The position numbers and the translations under genes were made by a program. Below, in pieces: positions 17,100-25,811 of a stretch of DNA of 43,414 nt (position 1 is its first letter; every line of letters begins with the position of its first letter). The stretch comes from Streptomyces sp. 150FB. Its GTDB lineage: Bacteria; Actinomycetota; Actinomycetes; Streptomycetales; Streptomycetaceae. The notes under the pieces are model-generated. The model saw only the letters and a list, made by a program, of their open reading frames with translations, ran no database searches and was not told the DNA's origin. The stretch covers positions 906,394-949,807 of the forward strand of contig NZ_JTHL01000001.1 of assembly GCF_000818195.1 (NCBI RefSeq). Direction: 5' to 3'.

Positions 17100-17894
17100 A
17101 TGGCATACGGAAACTTCCCACCCCAGATGCTGCCGCCGGGCAGTCCCTCCGACAGAGTGCCCTCGGCGCCGCCGGGGACGATCTTCCTACTGGGTCCGGA
17201 GGGCGGGTACGCCGTGCCGCCTCGCCGGTACACGCTGCTGTTCGGGCGCGACCGCGAGGACGTGCATGTGCCGGTCGGCGTCGGCGACCCGACCGTCAGC
17301 CGTCGGCACGGCGTGTTCACCTGCACGGCCACGGACGGCGACTGGTGGCTGGTCAACACCGGCAATCTGCCGATCGAACTGCCCAACGGCGTGCTGATGC
17401 TCACCGGCCACAAGCGGCTCATCGAGTCCGGGTACACCCCGCTGGTGATCAACTCGTCCAAGCGGCGTTCCCACCTGGTGGAGGTCCGCGTCGTGGACGA
17501 GGACGACCACAATCCCCGCTCCACGAGCGGTGCGGAGACCGTGGATCCCGAGACGGTCTACGAACTCTCCCCGCAGGAGCGGCTGGTGCTCACCGCGCTC
17601 GCCCGGCGCTACCTGGAGGGCCACGACGCCTTCCCGCTCCCGCTGGCCTGGGAGGACACGGCCCGTCTGGTCAACGCCTCCCCCTACGTGACCAAGTCCT
17701 GGACCTACAAGTCGGTCGCGAACACGGTCGAGGACGTGCGCGAACGGCTGCACCGCCGGGGCGTGCGCGGACTGCTGCGCGACGAGGTCGGCGAGCCGGT
17801 CGGCTCGACACTCAGTGTCAACCTGATCAGGGAACTGCTGAAGACGGCGACGCTGAGTGCTCAGGACCTGGAGCTGCTGGCCGACAAGGACTGA
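17100..17894 (+). CDS. FHA-domain protein with C-terminal winged-helix-like region
   Basis: The protein has 264 aa. The ATG at 17100 has GGAGG at 17087-17091. The N-terminal half is an FHA phosphothreonine-binding domain: FGR at 48-50, then VSRRHGVF at 66-73, carrying the conserved Gly/Arg and Ser/His residues. The C-terminal part (SPQERLVLTALARRYL, TYKSVANTVEDVRERL) looks like a helical winged-helix module also seen in other Streptomyces FHA proteins. It diverges from the Ser/Thr kinase gene across 169 bp, so the shared intergenic region probably carries both promoters. It is a likely substrate or adaptor of that kinase. The DNA-binding idea for the C-terminal part is inference. Confidence 0.88.
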   Translation: MAYGNFPPQMLPPGSPSDRVPSAPPGTIFLLGPEGGYAVPPRRYTLLFGRDREDVHVPVGVGDPTVSRRHGVFTCTATDGDWWLVNTGNLPIELPNGVLMLTGHKRLIESGYTPLVINSSKRRSHLVEVRVVDEDDHNPRSTSGAETVDPETVYELSPQERLVLTALARRYLEGHDAFPLPLAWEDTARLVNASPYVTKSWTYKSVANTVEDVRERLHRRGVRGLLRDEVGEPVGSTLSVNLIRELLKTATLSAQDLELLADKD

Positions 17895-17917
17895 AGGATT
17901 GAGCGGAACGCAGAGTA

Positions 17918-17948
17918 CGTGCCCCGGCCGATCGTCGGCCGGGGCACG
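17918..17948. terminator. Strong bidirectional hairpin terminator
   Basis: Perfect 14-bp arms, CGTGCCCCGGCCGA and its complement, flank a 3-nt TCG loop. It lies 23 nt after the FHA gene stop and 9 nt beyond the stop of the convergent 76-aa gene, so it serves both transcripts. Confidence 0.9.
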
Positions 17949-17957
17949 CGGCGTTTC

Positions 17958-18188
17958 TCAGCCCTGCGCCGCACGCTCGGCTGCGGCGTTGTACGTGACG
18001 TGCATGATGCCGTCTTGGACTGCGAAGGCGGCTGCCTTGTCCTTCGCGGAGCTCTGCTGCTGCGGCGGCTGCGGCTGCTGCGGGTCGGGGTGAGGCGTCG
18101 TGTTCGTCACGCGATTGTTGTCGCCTACGACAAAGGTGCCGGAGACGTCCCCGGTGTGGATGTCTCCGTGTGTGGATTCCACGGGCAT
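17958..18188 (-). CDS. 76-aa protein with RHIM/amyloid-like motif and second FAVQ motif
   Basis: This small protein is encoded 34 nt after the STAND gene, probably in one operon. Residues 12-27 read TGDVSGTFVVGDNNRV. This matches the N-terminal motif of the upstream STAND protein (TGDVSGTMVVGHHNTV) and resembles the RHIM core of animal RIPK3 (VQVGDNN). A Pro/Gln-rich linker (about 31-47) follows, then residues 54-64, AFAVQDGIMHV. That segment resembles the FAV-Q-x-G motif at the C termini of the cyclase homologue and the 138-aa protein encoded 3.5-5 kb away. There are no enzymatic domains and no membrane segment. I infer an adaptor that could co-assemble with either partner through cross-beta contacts; this is untested. 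The convergent terminator lies directly downstream. Confidence 0.75.
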   Translation of the reverse strand: MPVESTHGDIHTGDVSGTFVVGDNNRVTNTTPHPDPQQPQPPQQQSSAKDKAAAFAVQDGIMHVTYNAAAERAAQG

Positions 18189-18222
18189 GGCCTGCCTTTC
18201 TTTTGCTGGGTCTCAGGGGAGG

Positions 18223-20646
18223 TCAGGCGCCGCAGTCGGTCAGCAGGCCTTCCACGGCAGATTGCATCGCCGAGCTCTGACTCGATGTTTCGAGCACGGC
18301 GCCTGACACATCGGGTCCGATTGCCTCGTACTGACTCGCCAAGTCCTGAGTGGCGGTCAGCATGTTGTTGAGGTCTGCTTCCACGGAGCTGTCCTGAGCT
18401 TCCGATATGGCCTGCTGCAACGTGGACGCGGTGGCGTTCAGGTCGGTGACGACGGTTTTTGCGGAGGAGACCACCGTGCTGCCGTCGGGAACGGTGGACG
18501 TCGCGCCCGTGTTGTAGTCGCCCACAGCACTGTTGTACGAGTCGAACGCGGCGTCCACTGCGTCCGCATCGATGTCGTACTGCTGGGCCTCTGACGTCAA
18601 CTGCGGGAGCACTGTCGCGCACAGGGGATCGACACTGGGCGAGGTGTCGTCGGCGGGCAGGGTGTCGTCGGCGGGTGCGGTGTCGTCGCTCAGGCTCGAC
18701 GTGATGACGGGGCTCGGCACGACGACTGAAGACGAAGTCGGTTGATCGTTCGTGGAGACGATGGCACCCACGCCCAGCACGGCCGCGAGGCCGAGCGAGC
18801 AGGCGAGGACCAGTCCCGATACTCCGGTCTTGAAACCTGTCGCACCGACGGCGGCCACCCCCGTGTGGCCTGTACTCGCCGTGGTCGTCGTGGTGCTCGC
18901 GGCGTGCGTCGACGGGGCGACGGAGGAATGCGCCGCCGAGAGGTCGATCCGTTGGGGTATCGGTGCGGCTGAGTGCGCGCCGGCCGCGTTCACGACGACG
19001 TGCGGCTGCGCGGCGGTATGGGACAGGTCGACCACCGGCCTCGCCGCGTGGGCCATCAAGGGCGTGTGCGCGGGAGCCGAAGTGGCGGACGTGGAGACGG
19101 TCGGGTGAGTGATGGCCTGCGTGTGGACCGCGCCGTGCGTCGGGGTGACCGGGTGGACCGGCGGTGTGGCGATCGGCGGCGCCGTGGTGGACGCCGCGCC
19201 GGCGACCTGGTGGGCCGTCGAATGCGCGTGCGGGGCGGTGAGTTCATGCCACAGCACCTCCGCCTCAAGCGCCAGGGCCGTCGTCTGCGCGGCCCGGCCG
19301 ATCGCCCTGCGGCGGGTGCGAGCCTCGTTCAGGAAGAACTCCTCACCCTCCGTGTCCCCCGCGCTCCTCGCCGCCGCCCAACCGACTCCGAGCAGGCTGC
19401 CCCACGCGTCGAACTGCCGGGACAGCGCCAGCTTCGGCGAGGCGGCACGGGCCAGCGCCGCGCCGAGCCGCGCGTGTCCGCTCCGCTCCGCTCGCAGCAC
19501 CGCGACGTCCAGGGCCTGGAAGTGCGCCGCGACGTCGTCCGGAGCGGTGTCCTTCGCCTCGACCCACACGGTGAACGCCTGGCAGAGCCGATCGGCGGGG
19601 AACTCCGTCTTCCGCGTGTTCAGCACACACTCGGCGACATCCGGCGGACAGGCGTAGCCGGTCTCCGAGGAGACCAGCAGGCCGTGTCGCACCAGACCGT
19701 CGGCGAGCGCGCCGCTGTCCGGCAGACGGAGCAGATCATTGAGATGCCGGGCGGCCAACTCGGCGCCGGACAGCGAACCGAGCAGGTACAGCAGGTCGCG
19801 CTCCTGCGGCCGGAGCTTGTTCAGCAGCGCGGGAAGCAGTTCGGGAAGATCGGCGATGCCCGGCAGGCCCTTGCCGGTCGCGGCCGCCATGGCGATGCGC
19901 CGCAGCCGGAGCGGGTTGCCGTCCACCGCGTCGCGCAGCGCGTCCACGACCGGCACCTCGTCGGGCCGCAACCCGCGGGAGAGCAGCGCCGCCACCAGTT
20001 CCGCCGCCGCCGAGGCCGTCAGTCCTGCGAGTTGGATCGCGTGCACCCCGTCGACCGCGGACCGCTGCTGCGAGGTGAAGACGAACGTGGACTGCTCGGC
20101 CATGTCGAAGAGCCGGCGCAGGTCCTTCTCGTCGAGCCCCGCGTCGTCCAGGTAGATCCGCAGCCGCAGGGTCTTCAGACGCTCCTTCAGCACCTCCAGC
20201 GACGGCTTGTAGTTCGGCGCGTCGAAGCTGATGTCGAATATCGCCTGCGCGATGTCATCGGCCGTACGTCCGCCGGCTTCGACATAGGCCGCGCCATCGT
20301 GCCCGGGCGCCATCGTGCACGCGAGGTGGCGCAGCAACGCGCTCTTGCCGACCCCGGGCGCGCCCCAGACCTGCACCAACTGGTGTGTCCCGATCGCCTC
20401 TTGCAGGAAGCGCAGGTCCCGCGCCCGTCCGATCAGCGGCTCGACGGCGGACCGCGGCAGATGGGAGATCGGTTGGCGCTTGACCGGATCCGGCAGCGGC
20501 CCTGTGTGCAGTTTGAAGGTCGAACCGGACCCAGTGTTGATGGTCAGGTTGTTCACGGTGTTGTGGTGGCCTACGACCATCGTTCCGGACACATCACCGG
20601 TCCGGATCCGCTCGACAGCCTCCGGAGCACCGTTGTTCTCTGGCAT
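18223..20646 (-). CDS. Membrane STAND/NB-ARC-like ATPase with N-terminal amyloid-like motif
   Basis: The protein has 807 aa; the ATG is preceded by GGGGGAAG. Residues 16-36 carry TGDVSGTMVVGHHNTVNNLT, which is RHIM-like. Next comes a signal-transduction P-loop NTPase: GRARDL, Walker A GAPGVGKS (95-102), Walker B LRIYLDDAG, a FTSQQRS sensor-like strand and the GNPLRLRR helix, then a winged-helix/helical region to about 460. A long Ala/His/Thr/Pro linker (about 468-600) follows, a transmembrane helix (about 606-630) and an external Asp/Ser/Thr-rich linker with a helical C-terminal domain of about 130 aa. STAND proteins are ligand-triggered switches used in bacterial immunity. Here the sensor may be external and the N-terminal motif the output that recruits the 76-aa protein. 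It lies 81 nt downstream of the Crp-like gene, probably in one transcript. Confidence 0.85.
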   Translation of the reverse strand: MPENNGAPEAVERIRTGDVSGTMVVGHHNTVNNLTINTGSGSTFKLHTGPLPDPVKRQPISHLPRSAVEPLIGRARDLRFLQEAIGTHQLVQVWGAPGVGKSALLRHLACTMAPGHDGAAYVEAGGRTADDIAQAIFDISFDAPNYKPSLEVLKERLKTLRLRIYLDDAGLDEKDLRRLFDMAEQSTFVFTSQQRSAVDGVHAIQLAGLTASAAAELVAALLSRGLRPDEVPVVDALRDAVDGNPLRLRRIAMAAATGKGLPGIADLPELLPALLNKLRPQERDLLYLLGSLSGAELAARHLNDLLRLPDSGALADGLVRHGLLVSSETGYACPPDVAECVLNTRKTEFPADRLCQAFTVWVEAKDTAPDDVAAHFQALDVAVLRAERSGHARLGAALARAASPKLALSRQFDAWGSLLGVGWAAARSAGDTEGEEFFLNEARTRRRAIGRAAQTTALALEAEVLWHELTAPHAHSTAHQVAGAASTTAPPIATPPVHPVTPTHGAVHTQAITHPTVSTSATSAPAHTPLMAHAARPVVDLSHTAAQPHVVVNAAGAHSAAPIPQRIDLSAAHSSVAPSTHAASTTTTTASTGHTGVAAVGATGFKTGVSGLVLACSLGLAAVLGVGAIVSTNDQPTSSSVVVPSPVITSSLSDDTAPADDTLPADDTSPSVDPLCATVLPQLTSEAQQYDIDADAVDAAFDSYNSAVGDYNTGATSTVPDGSTVVSSAKTVVTDLNATASTLQQAISEAQDSSVEADLNNMLTATQDLASQYEAIGPDVSGAVLETSSQSSAMQSAVEGLLTDCGA

Positions 20647-20727
20647 CTGCTTCCCCCGTCCTCTCCAACGCCCGGGTCGCGGCGCTTGGTCATGCTGGTG
20701 CCCGCCCGTCGTGCGAACCCTGCGTTT

Positions 20728-21462
20728 TTACGTGTTCCGCGAGATCGCCGGCGATCCGGCGGGCCCGGCCGCGACGGCGATCCGGGCGAGGTGATCCAGG
20801 TCGAGGATCGTGATCCTGCGGTAGCCGGTCACGACCGCGCCCGACTCCCGCAGTACCCGCAGGGCCTTGTGGATCGACGACTCGGCCGCGCCTACCAGGG
20901 TGGCCATCTCCGGCTGTGACAGCGGGAGTTGGGCTTCGTTCCGGCCTGGACGCCCGTAGGTGACGGCCAAGTGGTGCAGGATCCTGGCCAGCCGTCCGAG
21001 CACATCGCAACCGGTGAAATCGACGATCCGGCCGGTCGCCGTACGCAGCTTGGCCACCACGCTCGCGCTGAGCGCGAGTCCTATGGTGGGGTGCTGTTCG
21101 GTGCACTCCAGCAGTTCGGAACGGAGTACGTAGCGGGCCAGCACCCTTCCACAGGCGGTCACGGTGCCGACGCGCGGCTGGCCGTCGATCCCGGCGAACT
21201 CCCCGACCAGGTCCCCGGCCATCCGCACGGCCAGCAGCGCCTCGCGGCCGTCCTGCGCACGCGCGGTGACCTTCACCATGCCGCCGAGCAGGAGCAGCGC
21301 GAAGTCCGAGGTGTCGGCCTCGCGGATGGTGATCTGGCCCGCCGGGTAGGCCACGCCGTGGCCGAGTCCCATGAGGATTTCGCGGTCGGCCTCGTCGACC
21401 CGGCCGAGCAGCCCGGCCGACGGCCAGTAGGCCACGGCCCCGCGCGCACGTGTGTTGCTCAT
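20728..21462 (-). CDS. Crp/Fnr-family transcription regulator
   Basis: The protein has 244 aa. The N-terminal half is a cyclic-nucleotide-binding beta-barrel. Its phosphate-binding cassette region reads AGDLVGEFAGIDGQPRVG, with the Glu and Arg used to hold the nucleotide in Crp but lacking the usual Ser/Thr right after Arg. The C-terminal half is a winged helix-turn-helix (LPLSQPEMATLVGAAESSIH, RVLRESGAVVTGYRRITIL), the standard Crp DNA-binding fold. The ATG at 21462 has GAGAGG upstream. It heads the minus-strand operon with the STAND ATPase and is divergent from a class III cyclase homologue across 174 bp. It may therefore sense that protein's product and control both operons; this is inference. 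Confidence 0.88.
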   Translation of the reverse strand: MSNTRARGAVAYWPSAGLLGRVDEADREILMGLGHGVAYPAGQITIREADTSDFALLLLGGMVKVTARAQDGREALLAVRMAGDLVGEFAGIDGQPRVGTVTACGRVLARYVLRSELLECTEQHPTIGLALSASVVAKLRTATGRIVDFTGCDVLGRLARILHHLAVTYGRPGRNEAQLPLSQPEMATLVGAAESSIHKALRVLRESGAVVTGYRRITILDLDHLARIAVAAGPAGSPAISRNT

Positions 21463-21636
21463 CGGCCACACCTCTCTTCCTCGTGCAGCCGAAGCGGCAC
21501 AAGCCGTATTAGTAGCCGTTCTACCCGAGGACCCCTCCTCTACGGTCTCGTCAATCATCTTGTCGACACCGGAAAACCCCGACGCCAGCAGACCGATCGT
21601 CGAACTGCCTGCGCCCGTCGTGATCGCGGAGGAACT
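21463..21636. promoter_or_regulatory. Divergent promoter region between regulator and cyclase operon
   Basis: This 174-bp region must hold the promoters of the Crp/STAND operon and of the six-gene cyclase/TerY-P operon. The stretch near 21508-21530 is locally AT-richer (TTAGTAGCC). I could not define convincing -10/-35 pairs or a clean Crp-type palindrome. Confidence 0.5.
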
Positions 21637-22412
<776 letters not shown>

Positions 22413-22416
<4 letters not shown>

Positions 22417-22829
22417 ACGAGGAACTCGCCGGGCTGGCCGCGAGCGGCGCGACCGCTCTGGTCTCCGCGATGGGCACCGATCTCTGGCAGGAGGCGAGGA
22501 GGCTGATGAACCGCGTCCTCGCACGGGCTCGCGGCAGCCGCCGCGACCAACTGTCCGACGCGCTGAACCAGAAGTCGACCACCGCGAGGGGAGCGGTCGA
22601 CGCCGGGACAGTGGACTACTGGACCGAGGCCCTGTCGCAGATGCTCGACCTGAACCCGGATCTCGCCCAGGACGTCACGGCCCTGGCTTCGCTACGGACA
22701 CCGGAAAGGCCGGACATCGTGATCCAGCTCAATTCAGCCACCCATTCAGGCGAGGTGTTCGCGGTGCAGCACGGCACCCAGCACTTTGCCTCCGGGCCGA
22801 AGTCCCGCGATTCCGGGGAACAGCCGTGA
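22413..22829 (+). CDS. 138-aa helical protein with C-terminal amyloid-like motif
   Basis: The protein has 138 aa and overlaps the cyclase stop (ATGA) and the phosphatase start (GTGA). The N-terminal segment SGATALVSAMGTDLWQEARR resembles a small helical family common in Streptomyces and often encoded next to conflict genes. The middle is helical (TVDYWTEALSQMLDLNPDLA). Residues 111-125, HSGEVFAVQHGTQHF, align with the end of the cyclase homologue (G-x-VFAV-xx-G-x-Q) and with residues 54-64 of the 76-aa protein. There is no membrane helix and no catalytic motif. I infer an effector or adaptor that the cyclase homologue recruits by motif co-assembly. The family recognition is from memory; the motif match is seen directly. 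Confidence 0.75.
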
Positions 22830-24028
22830 GCCGGGACGACGACCGGCGAGACGGTCTCATGGGCGGACGGTGGCGGGCGGTGCTGTTCGTGGCCGTCGTC
22901 ATCGGGGCCTTCATCGAGGTCAGCACAGAGCATCGGCGGTACGGCGCGCTGGTGGACGTGTTCGCCCTCGCCGCAGTGGGTGTGGTCGGCGCGGCGGCCG
23001 TGCTGGGGTCCGAGGCCGCCGCGACGCTCGCCCGGCAGCGGGACCGGCTCGAACAGGAACCCCAGCCCAACGCGACGGTTCCGGTCTGCCGCTACGTCAC
23101 CGGACCGGCGGCGCCGCAGCCCCAGCCCCCGAGACCGCGGCCGTTCCTGCGCGAGCGGCCGACCGACCTGAGCGTTCCCCGCTTCGGCGACGGCGCCCGT
23201 GCCCAGGGCTATCCCTGGCTGCTGCCGGAGCGCACGGTACAGAACGGGATCGCCGCCGACGAGGCCACGGTCGGTGCCTTCACCATCCGCGCGGCCTCCG
23301 TCATCGGACCCGGCCACCGCTGCGGCCAGCCCGCCGAGCCGCGGCAGGACTCTTACCGGATCGGGCGAAGCCGGGACAGCCGGTACGCGATCGTCGCCGT
23401 GGCCGACGGCCTGTCCAGCGCGGCTTGGTCCGACGCCGGGGCCACCACGGCCTCCAGCCAGGCCGTCACGCTGCTGCGCGAGCAGATCGAGACCGTTGGC
23501 TTCGGCGGGCTCGACGTCAAGGAGCTTTATGGGCGGATCGCGGAATCGGTCGCCGCGCACGCGGCAGGACGCGGCGTAAGCACCTCGCACGTGGCCACCG
23601 TGCTGATCACCGCGGTGCTCGCCGAACCGGACGCGAACGGCGTTGCAGAGGTCTGGGTCGCGTGGCTCGGCGACAGTTCGGCCTGGACCCTCGATCCGCG
23701 CGTCCCGCTGTGGCGGATCTCCGCAGGCGATGCCAAGGACCGCACGGCCGCAGTGGTCTCGAACGAGGTCGCCGGACAACTGCCGGACACGCCGCAACTG
23801 GCCAGGGACCTCTACGTCACACTGGCTCCCGGCACGGCCCTCGCCCTGGTCACGGACGGGATCGGCGACGCGTGGGCGGACCCGGCGGGCAACGTCAACG
23901 AGTACTTCGCGAACGCCTGGCGCTCACCAGTGCCGGCCACCCGGTTCACCGCCGACGTCTGCTTCGACGCACCGCAGTGCCTCGACGACCGTACCGCCGT
24001 AGTGATGTGGAACGGTGGCCCGGCATGA
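22826..24028 (+). CDS. Membrane-anchored PP2C-family phosphatase (TerY-P triad member)
   Basis: The protein has 400 aa. The GTG at 22826 overlaps the previous stop and follows GGGGAA. Two N-terminal hydrophobic helices (about 17-31 and 42-61) anchor it, followed by a Pro/Arg linker. From residue about 148 a complete PP2C domain is visible: RQDSY (D175), AVADGLS (D194), SHVATVLITAVL, VAWLGDSSAW, ALVTDGIGDAW and DDRTAVVMW. These supply the metal-binding Asp residues. Such phosphatases remove phosphate from Ser/Thr. Followed by a kinase-like gene (ATGA overlap) and a TerY-like vWA gene, it forms the gene trio described as the TerY-P triad. Its partner kinase or the vWA protein is the likely substrate. 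Confidence 0.9.
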   Translation: MSRDDDRRDGLMGGRWRAVLFVAVVIGAFIEVSTEHRRYGALVDVFALAAVGVVGAAAVLGSEAAATLARQRDRLEQEPQPNATVPVCRYVTGPAAPQPQPPRPRPFLRERPTDLSVPRFGDGARAQGYPWLLPERTVQNGIAADEATVGAFTIRAASVIGPGHRCGQPAEPRQDSYRIGRSRDSRYAIVAVADGLSSAAWSDAGATTASSQAVTLLREQIETVGFGGLDVKELYGRIAESVAAHAAGRGVSTSHVATVLITAVLAEPDANGVAEVWVAWLGDSSAWTLDPRVPLWRISAGDAKDRTAAVVSNEVAGQLPDTPQLARDLYVTLAPGTALALVTDGIGDAWADPAGNVNEYFANAWRSPVPATRFTADVCFDAPQCLDDRTAVVMWNGGPA

Positions 24029-25146
24029 CAGAAACCCCTCTCATGGACGGCGCCGATGACAAGGCCGGCGGCGACGTCCCGGCGGCCGATCCCCGGGGCT
24101 GGGCTTTGCCACGGACCGTGAGCATCGGCGATCTCGGCCCCTTGGCCGAGCCGATCTCCGAACACAACGGCCAGGCCGTCGCAGTAAAGCCACTGGCGAA
24201 CCATCCCGGCTGGCTGGCCAAGCTCTACCGGCCCGACCAGCACCCGGAGGACGCCCACCGGCTCGACCTGCTGATCTCGGCTCCGGACACGCTGCCGGAG
24301 GCGGATCGTACGGCCCTGTACGCAGGAACCTGCTGGCCCACGGCCCGGATCCACGGGCCCGGCAACCCGGCCGTCGGCTGTGTGATCCCGATGGCACCCG
24401 AGCAGTATCGTGCCGAGCTGCGGCGCGGCGCGTTCAGCGAGCGCCGCTTCGTGGAGATCGACTGGCTGGCGAAGTCCGACGAGTCGATACGGGGCGTCGG
24501 ACTGCCGACCCCCGGTTTCGCGGGCAGGTTGGCCGCCTGTCGCCGACTCACGGAGCTCGCCGCGATCCTGGAGAGCCTGGGCCTGGTCTACTCGGACTGG
24601 TCGTTCTCCAACGCCTTCTGGAGCCCGGATCAGCATTCCGTCTACCTCATCGATGTCGACGGCTGTCAGCCGAAGAAGATGCCGGACATCCACCAGCCGA
24701 ACTGGGCCGACCCGCTCACACCGCCGGGCACCGACGCGGACGAGTACACCGACCGCTACCGGCTGGGACTGCTCGTCGCCAAATGTCTGACGGGCCAACG
24801 TAACGCGCACGCCTTCCACACCGTCGCCGCGTGCCACTGGCAGAACCAGCCCGCCGTCTCCGAAGTACTGCTCGACATGCTGCTCGCGACCGACCGCGAG
24901 CGACGGCCCTCGGCCGCGCAGTTGAGCCAAGCGCTGGACGGCGGGCCCTATCTCAGGACCGTGCCACGTCCGACCCGCACGGCGCTGCCACCGTTGCCCG
25001 TGCAACTCCCGATCCAGCAGCCCCCCGTGCCGGACCCCGTGCCGACGCCCACCCTGAACAAGCCTGAGCCCGACTCTCACGCCGGCTGGATTCTCGTACT
25101 CGTCCTGGCCGTGATCGTGCTGTTCGTCATCGCCTCCAACCACTGA
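24025..25146 (+). CDS. Tail-anchored protein-kinase-like protein (TerY-P triad member)
   Basis: The protein has 373 aa and overlaps the phosphatase stop by ATGA. It has a divergent protein-kinase fold. The ATP-binding Lys is likely K66 (WLAKLYRP). The catalytic loop is YSDWSFSN (D191, N196) in place of HRDxxxxN. The metal Asp lies in YLIDVDG (D210/D212) in place of DFG. No canonical glycine loop is visible; residues 45-60 may form a shortened one. This pattern is usual for kinases of TerY-P triads. A Pro-rich linker (about 322-350) leads to a C-terminal transmembrane helix (WILVLVLAVIVLFVIAS), so it is tail-anchored facing the cytoplasm, like the phosphatase. The helix-hairpin-helix module reported in some triad kinases is not evident. 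Confidence 0.82.
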   Translation: MTETPLMDGADDKAGGDVPAADPRGWALPRTVSIGDLGPLAEPISEHNGQAVAVKPLANHPGWLAKLYRPDQHPEDAHRLDLLISAPDTLPEADRTALYAGTCWPTARIHGPGNPAVGCVIPMAPEQYRAELRRGAFSERRFVEIDWLAKSDESIRGVGLPTPGFAGRLAACRRLTELAAILESLGLVYSDWSFSNAFWSPDQHSVYLIDVDGCQPKKMPDIHQPNWADPLTPPGTDADEYTDRYRLGLLVAKCLTGQRNAHAFHTVAACHWQNQPAVSEVLLDMLLATDRERRPSAAQLSQALDGGPYLRTVPRPTRTALPPLPVQLPIQQPPVPDPVPTPTLNKPEPDSHAGWILVLVLAVIVLFVIASNH

Positions 25147-25160
25147 CTCAGAGGTGCACC

Positions 25161-25811
25161 ATGCCACTCTGCCTGCCCACCTACGTAGTGATCGACGCGT
25201 CCTCGTCGATGAAGGAGCACGAGGCAGTGCTCAACGCGACCCTTGCCCGTCTGCACTACAACCTGGCGACGAATCCCCGCGTCTCGGAGTTCGCCCGAGT
25301 CTGCGTGGTCGCCTTCTCCACCGATGTGCACGTGGTGGTCCCGATGTCGGACATGGAGCAGGTGCCGGCCATGCCCGAGGTGATCTGCGGCGGGCGCACG
25401 GAGTACGGCAAGACCTTCGACCGGGTGCGGGAGTGCATCCAACAGGATGTGAGCAACCTGAAGGCGCAGCACTTCGAAGTACTGCGGCCGGCGATCTTCT
25501 TCCTGACCGACGGCGGACCGACCGACGCACACTGGCAGGAATCCTTCCGCAAGATCGTGGACAGGGACTGGCCGCGCCACCCGCACGTCATCGCCTACGG
25601 CTTCGGCGCCGCGAAGCGCGATGTGCTGGAAAAGGTGGCGACCAAGGCGTTGTTCATCGCCGACGGTTCGGACACCGAGTCGGCGCTGAGCGGGGCGATC
25701 ACTGGTCTGCTCAACACCCTGATCGCCTCGTCGGCGGCCGGTACGATGAACATCCCCACCAACGTCAATGGCTTCACGTACGTCCCCGTCACCGAGGAAT
25801 TCGTGGACTGA
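25161..25811 (+). CDS. TerY-like vWA protein
   Basis: The protein has 216 aa, essentially a lone vWA domain, as in TerY. The MIDAS residues are D12-A-S14-S-S16, T80 (GGRTEYG) and D117 (FFLTDGGPTD), all intact. The ATG has AGAGG 6 nt upstream and lies 14 nt after the kinase-like gene. TerY-type proteins form, with a PP2C phosphatase and a kinase, the phosphorylation triad found in tellurium-resistance-related and other conflict operons; vWA phosphorylation is presumed to control complex assembly. No terD/terC genes are in the window, so this is a triad separated from the core ter system. Its stop overlaps the next start by one base. Confidence 0.9.
   Translation: MPLCLPTYVVIDASSSMKEHEAVLNATLARLHYNLATNPRVSEFARVCVVAFSTDVHVVVPMSDMEQVPAMPEVICGGRTEYGKTFDRVRECIQQDVSNLKAQHFEVLRPAIFFLTDGGPTDAHWQESFRKIVDRDWPRHPHVIAYGFGAAKRDVLEKVATKALFIADGSDTESALSGAITGLLNTLIASSAAGTMNIPTNVNGFTYVPVTEEFVD

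Noticed and set aside
18973..20919. Plus-strand open frame of 648 codons antisense to the STAND gene.
   Set aside because: The composition is typical of an antisense shadow; the minus frame has Walker motifs and a good ribosome binding site.
21463..21636. Crp-type TGTGA-N6-TCACA operator in the divergent region.
   Set aside because: I looked for it and found no convincing palindrome.
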